Shown here in pieces: positions 1 to 12,800 of a stretch of 64,000 bases of DNA. Below the pieces are notes generated by a model. The model saw nothing but the letters and a program-made list of their open reading frames with translations. It was not told the origin of the DNA and ran no database searches. The number at the start of each line of letters is the position of its first letter. Positions within the stretch are counted from its first letter, which is position 1. Made by a program: the position numbers and the translations under genes. This DNA is from Odontesthes bonariensis. Lineage: Eukaryota; Chordata; Actinopteri; Atheriniformes; Atherinopsidae. Where the stretch lies: contig NC_134519.1 of the NCBI RefSeq assembly GCF_027942865.1, positions 20,122,248-20,186,247 of the forward strand, given 5' to 3'.

Positions 1-765
1 GTACTTCCTTATCACTAAATCTGATCGTTAAGTATAATTTGATTTGGTTTCATGTACTACTGCGGTGATGATAGATGGTAAGCAGTAGCTTGCTTGATCT
101 GGCCTTGTATTATAATATCATTGTTTTTTCTTTTACTTGACTCCTAATTACAGTATATTTAGCAAATGACTATCTACAGTGGTTCTAACTCCCCATGTTA
201 GAATCTTGAGTATATTTCATTATAATAAGCATCTTTCTGCATTTATGTTTTAATTACCTCATTTGACATTTTCAGTAAGTAATTCAAGTGTTAAATACAG
301 TCAAATTACTGATACTTCAGCATTATTAATGCGAGATACTTTAATTTGCAGCTTTCTTTTCAGTTGGGGAGGGTTTCCTAGGTTCTTTGGGGTAAACGAA
401 CACGGTGTTTAAAGTTTTAATTGCGCCCTTTGGAATAATACCTTTTAAGGATCCTCAAATTGAGAAAAATGTCTTGTGCTTCCATGTCCTAAGATTTGGA
501 TATGAATCTGCCCAACCTTGAGGTCCGTCGATGCGCGAGGCCCCGTGAGACGGCATGGTTCGCACATCCCATGTATAGGTTTTGCAAGCAGGGGACTACA
601 TACAAGGTGTTTTGGGATGTTCAGGAGCAGCTGACTTCTGTGGAAATGAGCTTTGTACTTTGAAACTCCACAGACCTTTTATTTTCACCAAGGGGGAAAA
701 AAAAAAACATCTGAAAGACCAATTCAACCGCACTCGGGCTCATATTTCTGTTTCCCTCCTGCCAG
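1..765. other. Probable intron or upstream part of the gene ending at 891
   Basis: This AT-rich stretch contains no exon I can support. A pyrimidine tract ending in CAG sits directly before 766, so at least its right part should be an intron of the gene whose last exon follows. Short open frames at 582-809 and on the minus strand look like chance. Confidence 0.4.
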
Positions 766-891
766 GTGGAGATCACAAAGTGTGTGGTGAAGAAGGATCT
801 CACCCCTGAACACAACTGGCTGTCCTCTGTCATTGAGTCCACCAAGTACTTCCTCACCACAATGTACGTGTACGTCATGAAGGAACCGTGA
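766..891 (+). CDS. Last coding exon of an unidentified gene
   Basis: An exon of 126 nt opens after a good acceptor (pyrimidine tract plus CAG at 763-765) and reads 41 codons to a TGA at 889-891. The peptide begins VEITKCVVKKDLTP and ends MYVYVMKEP. Codon use and the charged, mixed composition look like real coding sequence. It is followed by about 1 kb of 3'UTR-like DNA with two AATAAA signals. I do not recognise the family; too little protein is visible, and the upstream exons lie outside the window or were not found in 1-765. Confidence 0.55.
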   Translation: MEITKCVVKKDLTPEHNWLSSVIESTKYFLTTMYVYVMKEP

Positions 892-1900
892 ACGGCTGAG
901 ATGGAGCAGAGTAGTGTTCGTATTGAGGGACTGTAACCTCAGACTTGTCAATATAAACTTGAGGTGATCGATGTGCTTGATAAGGATCGAGCCTGCCGGC
1001 AGATTTTTTTGTCTGTTGCTGAATGGCCATCAACAAATGTTTTTTTTTCAGCGGCGTGCTCGTGTTGTCTCAGTGTCGGGTGAGCCTGCAAGTGATTACC
1101 CTTCATCCAAAGAGTAGTCACCATGATATTAAACGGCATCTTTTGCGTCATTCCACCTCTCCTCCACTTTTTCTCACTGCTTCTAACGACTGCAGTAAAC
1201 CAGGCTTCTTCAGTGTAATGTGGGGCTGTTCATACTGCAGATGTTAACGGTCTGGTGCACATTGTGAGGTTTTTTTTTTTCTTTTTTTAAAGAATATATA
1301 TTTCAAGAGGAGTGATGACGGTGAAAGCTGGGTTTGTAAAGAAACTGATGCTCAGCTGGCTGAGATGGTACTTTTGAGGTTTCTAGGTCTTTAAAAAAAG
1401 GCCCTTTTTACAAAAAGTGTTTCGGGAAGCTTTGAGTTCACGCTTCAGAGCAATATCGGGTGATATTAACTGTTTACACTTAATAACTTTAAGCTATTGT
1501 ACCTTACCAAAGCACAGTGTTTCGTTCCAAATATGATCAGAAATTTTTCTAGTAAATACTCTGCAATTTGAGGCACAAGTTAGGAACATTGTGTCTTCTA
1601 GTGTCCATTTATTAGCCAAAGAACTTAGGACTACTACAAACTGAATGTGAATATTTTGGCTCTACTGATTTCTGTTTTTAATCTGTAAATTTATTTATGA
1701 TTTTAATCTTATTTCTTTTATAATTTTGGTTATCACCAACAACTGAAACCATTGCACTATAAAGACTGCCCCTACAACAGCTCTTCAGAATGATTGTGTG
1801 TTATGGGTGTCACTTTCACAGTGTTGATCAATAAATGAATGTGGCTGATTGTGTGTTTTTTATTTTTTTTTTAAATCCACAATAAAACTTAACCAAATCC
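892..1900 (+). other. 3'UTR of the gene ending at 891
   Basis: Non-coding, AT-rich DNA continues after the TGA. Polyadenylation signals AATAAA occur at 1830-1835 and 1881-1886, the second followed by T-rich sequence, so the transcript probably ends near 1850-1910. No other exon was seen here. Confidence 0.5.
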
Positions 1901-2271
1901 TCAATGATGGACTTGTGAAACTTTATTCCACTGAAAATTGAGCAGATTACGAGGTCTTTGAAAGCCTTTCCTTTGAAGTAGCCTCAGTAATGCAAAGCAA
2001 AGGTCCGCTACATTTATGAGAATATGAAGCAAACACTGGCAGTAGCCCTAAAGCATCAGAATCTCTGCTCAAAATGGGGTTAAAACACAAAACAAAACAT
2101 TCAAACCACTGAAAGGCCAGAGAAGGATCTGTCCTCTCAAAAACTGATGTTCGGCCGATGCTGGTGGTAAGAACGGAAGAACGTGACTACTCATTTGACC
2201 AAGGTGGCAACTCATGTCCAAATCGGCAATCCACTGTACTATCTTGGCTGGAAATAAGCACAACTTAGTTG

Positions 2272-2460
2272 TAGGGATGGGAATTGATAAGATTTTTACG
2301 ATTCCAATTCCATTTTCGATTCTGCTTAACGATTCGGTTCTTTATTGGTTCCCTTATCGATTCTCATTTAGAGAAAAAGGACGACAAACCGGTCGATTAG
2401 CATCAACTTTGTTTAGTTTAGAAGTAACACGAGTCATGACCTTACAAACCCAACAACGGT
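2272..2460. mobile_element. hAT-like MITE end, fragment
   Basis: The sequence starts TAGGGATGGGAATTGATAAG and continues with reiterated GATTCC/CGATTC words. This is the style of the termini of non-autonomous hAT elements that are very common in fish genomes. I could not find the matching opposite terminus nearby, so only one end, or a truncated copy, is called. Confidence 0.45.
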
Positions 2461-2707
2461 GAGGTCCACATTGGTCTATCATGGCCTGGGTAATTTAACT
2501 CTTCCCTGCTCTGGTGAAAGGAGAAGCTGGAGGTAGACGTGAACTGGGGGTAGTACCACCAGCCTCTGGCTCTGAGCCAGTCAGGCTCTGTCTCTCATGA
2601 TTTCATCTAAATGTAATGCCTGAGAAGGCATTCATTTAACCTTAACCGTTACTAACAGCAGGTTTTACAATGAAGCAAATGGCGCTAACAGTGGCGGTCC
2701 GACACTG

Positions 2708-2740
2708 ATTTACGCCCCGGGCGAAACCCGGGGCGTAAAT
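2708..2740. repeat. Perfect 14-bp GC-rich hairpin with 5-base loop
   Basis: The arms ATTTACGCCCCGGG (2708-2721) and its exact reverse complement (2727-2740) flank the loop CGAAA. The hairpin stands out against AT-rich surroundings. It may be internal structure of a MITE; no transcript or gene context explains it. Confidence 0.8.
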
Positions 2741-2760
2741 TATTGGATTATTGGATGGGA

Positions 2761-4730
2761 GTAAAAAAAATGCAATCAACCTTCACATCTGTGCGATGAA
2801 ACCAGCCTCCCTTAACTTGTTTTCCATCTATATTAAGACCTTTATAGGAAATGCACAGAGCCTGCAATAATTATATATATATATTTTTTTCCAGTAGCCC
2901 AGCGAATTAACTGATTTTACACATTTTAGAGAGATGTTTTAATGAAATTAAAGGGACACTGGTTCTAAGTTTTACATTATACTCCAGTGTTGTAATACAT
3001 TTTTGTAATGTTTTTAACTATCTGACAATTTTATTTGAACTCCAGAGTTTTGTCATTTTTTTTGTTGTCTCTTTTGAAAAAAAAAAAAAAAGACTGAATT
3101 CTCTGCTACAACTGTCTTTTTAAAGTCACAGACATGTTGGGCCACATGGCCTCTTTTTAGTCCTTTCAACCAAAAAGTCTGAATTTAGGCGGCTGGTATT
3201 CAACCAACGTCTTGCCCAGCCAAGAAACACGAGTTAACATGTAGATAGTATGTGCAGCTGCCCTCTTGCTTCCCACCTAAAGCCTATCAGAGTTCAAAGT
3301 GCTGGCTTCTAAGTTATCTTCATTTTGTCACCATTATCAACCGTCTTATAGAGCTTACCATCTCATGCAAAAAATATAGCTCTGTTCTCATACTGCTTTG
3401 TGGGAGGTTAATTTGCTCTGTGCTGTACAACAGGGACTAATGTACGCTTACTCTGAATTACAGCCACATCACACTTGAGCTTGGAAAGCCTTTTTTTAAC
3501 CGAACACCATACTGCAATTTGCTGCTGCATTGAGGTTAAAATTGTACTACATTTTCAAAGGCCGGCCTTTTAGATTAAACTGTCTTGTTATCTGTGTCTG
3601 TGGGCGGGTTTATGATGCAATCGATAAAGATCATCTCTGGCAGGGACTACGTTAAAATTTGTAAAACAAGTCTGTGTACAAAATGTTACAAAATGGACAC
3701 TTTAGAAAGTCAAGTCTCTGCAATTAACAATTAGGCCTTTTTCATAGCTGAGGTTTTATGGATCATACCAGGACAAATACATGGTTACTACTGACAATAA
3801 TATGAAAAACTTGATTTGACTTGATGAGCAATGTCATTTTGATTCGAACGTGGTAAAGCATCTTGTATGTTTTTGATGTTCTTTCAGCTCCAACAGCCCT
3901 GACTCATGAAATGAACATGTTGTTTGTCAGGATTCTGCAGAGCTTGCTGACAGCTCATGAAACGTGTGTTGGAGTAGAGAAACCCAAGACCCTAGAAAAT
4001 GTAAACGCTGAATTAAATTTTAACTCTAGTAACCAATTCAACATTGTGATGTGATTCAATAGCACATGTATGTACATGTAAAACAAAATGAAAATATAGC
4101 CGTACCATGAAGTGATAAAACAGCAAAGTATCATCACTGTTAAAGCGTCCGTGTTACTGTGCTATAAAGTCATTGATGGTAAAGTTTATTTCACCTTTGA
4201 CAAAATATGATAAATGGGTATGAAAGGGGCTGTCTGTGTGGAGTTACTTGGAAACCAGAGAAAAAATCCCAAAATGACTGACTTGAACTCCTTTGTTTAG
4301 GATTGGAATAAAAAATGATCACATATGGTCAAGCCCAATTACACAGTGGTGTGATTTTAAGTTTTGTAGTAGCCCGTGATCCATCTACTCTACAACAAAA
4401 TGTGGCTCACATGTCTTTCAAACAGAAATAGAAAAAGTCACTTTTCACACAATCACAATGTTGCACTTATGAAATAAGATGAGTTTTAATGCGTTTTTTC
4501 CGGTCCTGGTTCTGGAGTTTCTCTGCTCTGACACAGCTGATCCAAATGAACAGTTCAACTGTCTTCAAGCCCTGAAGATTGAAATCAGCTGTGTGGTGCA
4601 GAGGAACCCTAGTGGTTAAGGAATGAAATGACTCAATTCATAAACTGCAGAATGGCTATAACTCTGTTTTTTAATACTTATTCATCTTATAAGATAGTTG
4701 ATTAATTTGAGATATTTTTCTTTTTTTCCC
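2761..4730. other. Intergenic DNA, nothing assigned
   Basis: AT-rich sequence with poly-A/T runs (for example near 3078) and no open frame with coding character on either strand. It may include old unrecognised repeats. Confidence 0.4.
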
Positions 4731-4735
4731 CAAAG

Positions 4736-5090
4736 TCAGTGGAGCTGAGCTCAGTCCATCCTGTAAAGTGGCTGCTGGGTACCTTGGGGAGTGATGAGCC
4801 TGGTAAAGGCTCTTCTCTGATCAGTCATCAGGGAGGTCTGTTTGCTCACATTGTGAGGCATGAAATCACTGTTAACAAAACTATTGATCAAACTCAGCTT
4901 TGTGCCAGGGACCTCACTTGTTTCCCATGTCACAGATTTGTCGAGCGACCTGGTGGAAAGCTGAAGCAGACGAGTTTCCATGGCAATAGACAAGCAGCCA
5001 CCTACTCAGCCCCTGCACATCGCCAACACTGTCATCTTGACCCAGCAAACAGGCAGACTTCTCATACACAGAAGAATGTTGGTCTGGGAA
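4736..5090 (+). pseudogene. Nitrobindin (THAP4 C-terminal domain) duplicate, broken
   Basis: Two blocks match the intact gene at 9877-12934 but on the opposite strand. Block 1 (4736-4830) corresponds to its exon 2: it starts after a retained acceptor-like CCCCAAAG and reads VHPVKWLLGTLGSDEPGKG, against VIQPLKWLLGSWESDEPGEG in the intact gene. Block 2 (4936-5090) corresponds to exon 5 plus the start of the 3'UTR, again preceded by an acceptor-like ATGTCACAG. Exons 3 and 4 are missing, block 1 loses similarity after about 30 codons, and block 2 carries a deletion that shifts frame, so the ending HLHVTYR is no longer readable in phase. Retained splice acceptors point to duplication of genomic DNA, not retroposition. 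Confidence 0.75.
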
Positions 5091-7082
5091 TAAGTGTTGC
5101 TAAATCTCAACTGCTTTTTTACTTGAGCAAAGAAAGAGGCGGCTCACTTTAGCAGGATTTACTTCAAAGGTCAAGGGACCACAGGATGCTGATTTTTAAT
5201 TTTGGTTTCAGAAGGAATAGTAAAAATAAAAAAATGGTTCAGCATCTTTTAAAACAAGGAACAGATTTACAGTTTTTGTTGTAGATTACAACCACAACTA
5301 TGCCACAGGAATCTAACTTTTCGCATCGATGGAACATCCATTGAGGAAGCATGTGTAACTATTAGCTCAGTTTCAGTCAGTTTCCCTGTTGTCTTTCGCT
5401 GCAGCATCGCTGTAGGCTTCAGCCTCTTAAATCTTTTTTACACCATTTGCAGGAAATTAATGCGTAGGTGTGTCCAAAGTTGACTCCTAACATGTTTTAG
5501 AATTATTTCTCTATGACTGCCCTAACAATAGACTTGAGCTCCAGGGGTGTGTATGTGAAGGTCATCTAGGTCATCTAGGTCAACGGTGGTCTTAATAAGG
5601 GCTGAAGCAGCTCTGTGGAAGTTCCAATCAACACAGGGAATCCTGGGGAATGTACTTAGATACGAAAGATACGAAATTAAAATTAACCTTCAATACAACT
5701 AACTTAAGACACTCAGTTGGCATATTCAGTAGACTGAGCATCAACATTCAACATCAGTATTTAGCAGTTTAAAACCAGAAAGACCACACACAAATTCCTG
5801 ATATGGATGTATTATATCTGAACAGCTTTTCAGGTGAAGACATTAAATATATGCTGTTTTGGTCCCTAAATGAATACTGTTGGTCCTTTTGTGGATCTTT
5901 CAAGAATCCATCAGCACATGCAGTGTCATGTTGGCATTTTTTTTCTCAGTTGTGAACCTTCACTCAATCGGCGATATGAGCCTGGTGTCTTAATATTTCT
6001 GAATCATCCTGCTGACTCACCGCAGTCAGTGCTCTCATGCACTGTGTCTTCACCTCTCTTAATGTTGCTATTCTCATTATTTTGTGATCAGGACCACACT
6101 GATGGGAAGCAACAAACACTAACGCTGACATGGCTCAGCGAGAACTGCTAAAAGAGCAAAGCTTAAGCACCCAAATTTCCAAAACAATTAACAATAAAAT
6201 CATATATAAATAGAAAATTCAATTAGAGAGGGCTGCTATGAAAACAAACACGTATAGCAAGAAGAAGAACCCGCTAAAATCAAAGGATGAAAATACAAAT
6301 AATATCGAGCTGATCAATGTGTATCTATAGTTATTTCATGTATTCTAAATGTTAAATTCTTATTACTTTTATGAACATTTCGGGAGGTTTTAGATTAGAA
6401 ATTGCTCCTATTCTCATTTGTATTTGCAGGGATGACTTCCAAAAGAACTATAAAACCCTTAATGAGACATCAGTTTCTGTGCCACCAGGATAAAAGTGAT
6501 GGTCTTGGTGGGGCCACTGCAAGATGACATACAGCATGAATGTGCAAAATGTGCAAAATGTGCAAAATGTGCAACCGGGCAACTCTGAATTAGTGTTATG
6601 TTGTGGTGCACTTTGTCCTTGTTTTTCTTCCTTTTTTTTTGTTTTAGTTTCATACTCACACTCCTGCGGCTGACATTGTCAATGTTGTTTCCTCAAATAG
6701 CATCCCATAGCTATAATTTCCCCCCCGTCACTGAGCTACTTACTCTGTGTTTTCTCAAACCGTGTATGAGGGTACCATGTATGGTACTCGCTGGCCGCGT
6801 TGCTTCTAAATATGTCTGCACGAGCATTTTCAAAACAGCCAAACATTTTTTGCCCAGACATAGAAAAAAAAAAAAAAAAAAAGAAAGAAAGGAAAAGGAA
6901 AGGAAAAGGAAAGGAAAAATTAAGCCCACTTATCACTGAAACCATTTGTTCTTGATTTGGTGTAAAGTGTATGCCTGTCCTTAAATCTATTTAAAATAGA
7001 TCTACAAAAGATTTAATGATGGGATAGTGATATGGAAAATAATAATGGGTTTCTCATTCACACACTCATACAGCGCTTCTTT
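5091..7082. other. Intergenic DNA with simple repeats
   Basis: No gene was seen. Small local repeats occur: a triplicated GGTCATCTA near 5561-5580, four near-tandem GTGCAAAAT units at 6541-6574, and a purine tract of A-run plus GGAAA units at 6866-6918. Open frames across these tracts are low-complexity artefacts. Confidence 0.5.
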
Positions 7083-7265
7083 TTATATATGGTACACTCT
7101 TTACATGCAGCGCTGTTTGACTTACAATCGCACACTGATGAGCATAATGGGGGCATTGTGTGGTTCAGTGTCTTAGCCAAGGACACTTCAACACATAGAG
7201 CAGCCGAGGATCACTGAATCTGGTCGGTGGGACAACCACTTTACCTGCTGAGCCATGGCCACTCC
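7083..7265 (+). mobile_element. SINE body fragment
   Basis: The words TTAGCCAAGGACACTTCAAC, GGACAACCACTTTACCTGCTGAGCCATGGCCAC belong to the conserved body of common teleost tRNA-derived SINEs. No tRNA-like head with A and B boxes is evident, so this is a truncated copy. Confidence 0.5.
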
Positions 7266-7661
7266 TGTAAGATTTGCGCTCAGATGACTGTTGGACACTG
7301 TGGACAAGATGTTTAACAGGAGACCGTTCTCGAAGGCGACGTCGTGCTTCTATTTCTTATTGAAAGGTTAAAAAAAGAAGCTAAAAGAAAAGGACATCAA
7401 GTTTTGGGTTTGATACTGAAGCTCCGTGATGCATCAGGAACCAAAAAAAATAAATAAATAATAAACTTCATATCAGGATAGATGAATAGCTAAAAAACAC
7501 AGTCGGAGATTCATACAAGTGAAGACAAAGTGAATGATTTATTTAAATACATCCAGCACACGATCATTGACAAGTACACGAATGAGGCAGCCGCCTCAAA
7601 GACAAACCAATCATGTCTGGAAACAAGAAAGGCAATATCATCCAGTGTAACCGACCCCTCT

Positions 7662-7662
<1 letters not shown>

Positions 7663-7700
<38 letters not shown>
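7663..7700. repeat. (AC)n microsatellite
   Basis: An uninterrupted run of about 19 AC units. The open frames crossing it on both strands read repeated TH or CV and are artefacts. Confidence 0.95.
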
Positions 7701-7702
<2 letters not shown>

Positions 7703-8404
7703 CTGTGCACTGACTTCAGGGGCCTGTAATATGAAGTAGGATTTGTCACTTAAGTGAGGTAAATTAATGTCCAGTTGATTACTCTTAAGTTTATTCCAGC
7801 TGACTTTTAAAGATTTGGATTTGTCATTATTTATTATCATCTATGAAATTTAGAAGAATTGCTTGTTGTCTCGTGCTGTGCAGAAGCGTATGTTGTCAAA
7901 CTGTGCAAAAATGCATTAAACTGTGTCTGTAAATTCGTTTTCATATCCACATCCATTGCATGAAATGCTTCCAAAAACAAATCAAAATGACTAGACATTT
8001 TCACTCTTTTTGTTTAGCATTTCAAAGCCTGGATGGTAGAAAATGAAGTTTAGGCAGCTGACTGGTTTGAATCTCTTTCATGTTAGTTTTTTTTTATTAG
8101 ATAATAGGAGCATTTAAAGCCAGTCAGTGTTACATTTGACGACAGCTTTCTTCCATGCCTCAAAAATGGGTTACACAACAGTCAAATCTACGTTTGCTTT
8201 CCTGATACCGCAGTGATGTTGATCAGCTTGTTTTACACATGTACAATCAGTAATCTTTTTCCTCTTTTATCTTTCCTTCCTGCTTTGGCTACAGCATCTT
8301 TGTTTCTTTTCAGCCTGCTGCAATTATGACTGCGATTGATCCTCTGATGCCAACTCAACCCATTTTACACAAAAGGTCAGATTTCCAGAGTTCGTAAACT
8401 GGGG

Positions 8405-9327
8405 TTAAAGGGATTGTTTGTTTTCTTTTAAAGTGGGGTTGGGTGAAGTGCTTATGAGTAGCTAGTACCTTACTTGCAGTTGGCAATGATCAGAGCGCTG
8501 TGTCTTTGGAGAAGGATGGAGGAATTCTCATGGAGGCGCCAAGCTCACAGCTACTGAGAGCAGGGACAAAAGAAGAGCAAAATTTTGCCATTTAAATCAA
8601 GTCAAACCTAAAAAATGTCACAACAGTTTAGTGCAAGCTACATTGTAGATTTTTTTTTACAACACGTCACTATTGCTTCAGACCATTGTCTACTTTGTCA
8701 CTATTTTGTCAAGCAACACCACTTGTGTTGCTGCACATCACTGTGTGCACTGCTAGCGCATCATGCCACTGATCAGAGCGTTCACCAGAAGTTGTATCAG
8801 ACTTGTTGGATATGTTCCGTTCTTCCTCTGGCTAATAGAGAAGAAGACAGAAGAAGGACTGCCGACTCTTCCTATCTCCCTAGAAAAAAAGATGTGTTGT
8901 CGTCGTTGTAACTTATTTCCACTGTCTCATCGTGGCTGTTTTGGTATTAGACTGGCAGAGTTGTAAGCCACAGCTGATCAATGGCAGGACACGCAGTGGT
9001 GTGGAGCAACATTGTTCGGTTGAGAAAATAGAGATAATGTAAACAACGGTCTGAAGCAATTGTGACGTGATGGAAAAATCTGCAGCGTAACATTTGCTGA
9101 ACCGCTATGAAACTTCTTATGTTTGAGTTCTTTTAGACGGCGAAAACATTTGCTCTTCTTTTGTCCCTGCTATCAGTAGCCGTTGTCTTGGTTACCCCAT
9201 GGGAAATCCTCTCTGCTCCTTCAAACAGACGATGCTCAGACTGCCGCCTACAGCAGGTACGGCACTAACTACTCGTAAATACTTCACACAACCCTACTTA
9301 AAAAAAAACCCTGAACTATCCCTTTAA
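8405..9327. mobile_element. TTAA-flanked MITE with long imperfect inverted termini
   Basis: The left end at 8405 reads TTAA then AGGGATTGTTTG. The right end at 9327, read on the minus strand, is TTAA then AGGGATAGTTCAG. Inverted similarity continues inward for roughly 190 bp (AAGTGGGGTTGGGTGAAGT against AAGTAGGGTTGTGTGAAGT, and a shared AGCAGGGACAAAAGAAGAGC). TTAA target sites are the hallmark of piggyBac-type elements. No transposase is encoded, so it is a non-autonomous copy about 0.92 kb long. Confidence 0.75.
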
Positions 9328-9876
9328 TTTACTGAGTTGATAACAAGCATAGTACAGCTTAGCGAGACCTGAATTGTTGGGTTTAGTTAAGTCAACTGAA
9401 GAGCCACTGGATATGTTGGACCTGGTTCATTGTACAGGCAGCAGCTGATTCAGCTTATAACAAAACTCAAAAATAAATAGTCAATAGTCAGTTTCTGTTA
9501 ATTCTTAACTCAAAACTGTCATATCTCACAGACACTACAACATTGCTCAAACATAATTAATTGCAACAACCTGATGGAAAGGCAACATAAAGTCAGTTCT
9601 TATGTTAAAATTAAAACTTTATCAGGAAAAGGCCATTATCGCTATATGTAATGTCAGCTAATGTAATGTAAGATCTACCTATTGAGTTGAGTCATGTCAT
9701 ATTAATGTAAGAGGTATAACGTCATAACTCCTTTACCACAATCATTTAAGTATACCACTGTATGACGGGAGAACTGCTTCCATGATTATCTGATGCAGCC
9801 GATTGATAAAATGCATCACTCATCTTTCTAGACCAACATGCTTCTAAAAGCATGAGAGGTCTGCCTGCTTGTTGGG

Positions 9877-12800
9877 TTAAGATAATCTGCGGTAGGTGAC
9901 GTGCAAGTGCTGAGTTAGTGGCTGGTCGCCTGTTGCCATGGAAACCGTCTGCTCGAGCTTCCCATCCGGTAGCAGCTGAAACACTCGACAAATCTGAAAG
10001 AAAAAAAACAAACAGGTGAGGTGACCGGCAGGAAGCAGCAGGGTTTATTGCTAAAAACAATTCAACTGAACATGATATTTGGAAAACGTTTACAATGTGA
10101 ACAATGTCAGCGATCAGCTCATTTATGTTTACGAGGGATGACTGATCAGAGAACAGCCTTACTTGCTGTACATGGGGCTCCTTGGCAAAAGAGATCCTTT
10201 CCAACTTCTGGCTCTGCAGGGTTATCTGCGTTTCTGTGAGCTCTCCCTCTTCTATCTCTACCAGACCTGCACAACAAGACATTGCTTAATCTCACAAACC
10301 CGTATTTCTCTTTCGCAAGAACACAGACACTATAATTTGCTACAAATACTATGTACTTTCAACGGACCATCAGGCAAAACACACCATTTTTAAGGTGTCC
10401 GGTTACCTGAAATTTACAAATCAGGAGGTGAGGGACCGATATCTTTTACTTACCAATATTTGTGTAAAACATCTTTGAACAATGATCCTGATTTAAGAAG
10501 CAACATTTCACATTTAATGTTAAACACATTCTGTAGGTCAATGTGGAGGGACTTGTCCCCTCAGGATAGTCTCAAGCTTTGAAAGCAACTCTGCAAATCG
10601 CACACAGCCCTGATAACAGAAACAAGGTTGGATTTCGTGGTTTGAAACCTACCTGAGTTCTGTGCGATGATGAATGCCACTCTGTTGGTTTCCGGCTGCA
10701 TTCGAATGAAACCGCATTCTCTGTGCAGAGGCTTATTAGAGTCTGCATGAAACGCATTAAACCTACAGAAAAGAAAGGAGGAACCATTTTCATTCCAATG
10801 CTGGGACGAGATGTGCCCGAAACATGTAACACGAAAACTTACTGTTCGGTCTGTTTTTTTTTTTTCTTCCTTTTTACATTTCATAACTTTGGTTTAATTT
10901 CTGCAGTGATACCTACATGAAGTTGATGACTGGCTGCCCCACATGGCTGAAGTGCAGTTTTTCTGTGTAGTGGAAAGGCTTTACAGAGGGGAAGCTGCCC
11001 TCTCCAGGTTCATCACTCTCCCAGGAACCCAGCAGCCACTTTAGAGGCTGGATGACTGGGTTTAGCGCCACTGATGCTAAAATACACATACGTGGTTTAG
11101 GCAGCAGTATGGTGAAAACAGGAGATACTTTATAACGGGTAATTCTGTGTGGGCCATGATTCCAAACCCACAAATACACCCGAATCATGCAACAGGACAG
11201 TTCATGAGTCAGTTAACAATGTAGCCAGCAGTTTCAGGAGAAGATTTGACAAACTATGCATTCAATTTAGAGAGTTAAGGTGAAAGAAGCATTAAAGTGC
11301 AGTTCATTTAGAGGAGGCAGACAACTCGTGCTAACCAAAATAAACTAAAGTAAATAAATGAATGAACAAAAAAAGTGAAAAAATGAAAATGCTCCTGTTA
11401 GTTCTTTCATGTTCTGTTATTTGACTTCGTATCACCATGTTGATTAATTCATTTCTGTGTATGCTTCCTGCACGGTGGTGTGGTGGTGAGCACCGGTGCC
11501 TCACAGCGAGAGGGTTCCTGGTTTGACTTCCTCACACCGTCCAAAAAAACATGCATGTCCGGTTACTTGGAGGCTCTAAACTGACCCTAGAAGTGAGTGT
11601 GAGTGTTCGTGGTTGTTTTTCTCTATGTGGCCCTGTGATGGACTGGCGACCTGCTGGATTAAATGGACGGATGGATGTTTCCTCAACAACTTCTCTATTC
11701 TTTTACAGATTTATTCTCTTCTTGGGCACTCCTATCATTACGTACATGCAGCTGCCTTGTTTGCATGTAGCTATGACATTGCAGTCTGGGTAATGGGAAA
11801 GCTGACAAACTGCATCAACAAGAAATAAAAAGAGGCAGCACTTATAACAATAACAAAAGACTAAACGCTAGCTGATCGCAGGGGTGATTCAATAATAAAG
11901 CAACAGCTGGGTATTGTTTTGTAACAGAGGCTGGAGTGCTCGTTTATGTTAGCATATTAGTCATAATCAATCAGAGATCGGGATGTGGGTAAATCAGATA
12001 AAACCGCACTGGAAAAAGAAAAAGAATAATCCAACAGACGACGCTGTAGTTGTTAATCACGTCCACAAGGTGGCAGTGAAGCAGCGCTCATGAAGACAGA
12101 ACAAAGAGCAACGCTGAAGCTTTAAAGGGTGAATGCAAACAGACAATACTGCACTGAAACCGGTTAAACCTACGCTAAATTGTTCTTTAACGAGTGTCCT
12201 CTTTTAAACACAGTTTTTTTTTCCATTTGAAAAATATTTACTTGTGCCATATTTTGTATCCAGTTAAACATTAAACACTACATTTTAGAGATGATCTAGC
12301 AAAATTTTATTTCCTCTTTTCCTTTTTTTTCCTGATTCAAATTGTGCACGAGTCATGCGCCATGTGTAAAAAAAAACAAAACAGTGAAATGGCTCTTTTC
12401 CTCTTTTCACCGTGACTGCTAACCTGAAGCTAACTTCAGCGTCGTTAGGAGGAAGAGGAGGACGTTTTTGCTGCAGTAAAATCGCAGGCAGAAAACCGGA
12501 TAAAAGAGAGGGAGGTGATTTATAACTAAACGCAAAATAAAAAAGCACTATAGTTTTTAAAGATACAGAGGTCACGGCACACGAGCCGCTCGGTCAGTCT
12601 GGTGTATATTTGTTCGATGATTCTATTCTAAACTGGGAGAAAGATGTGAAAATAGCGATAAGAGAACAACAGTTGAATGTCACAGTGCGTAAAGAGTAGA
12701 CTATGGGACATGTTTACATCTGCATTTAAAATAATAACCAGTAACTGACTCGGTTAAAAAGTGATAGAATTATTCAAAATAACAATTTCATGAGCAAGGA

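Noticed and set aside
6541..6574. Possible CRISPR-like or regulatory tandem array
   Set aside because: Four 9-bp near-tandem units without spacers in a eukaryotic intergenic region are an ordinary minisatellite.
6598..6945. Frames of 69-113 codons rich in Lys/Glu or Phe/Leu
   Set aside because: They run through poly-A and GGAAA simple repeats and are low-complexity artefacts.
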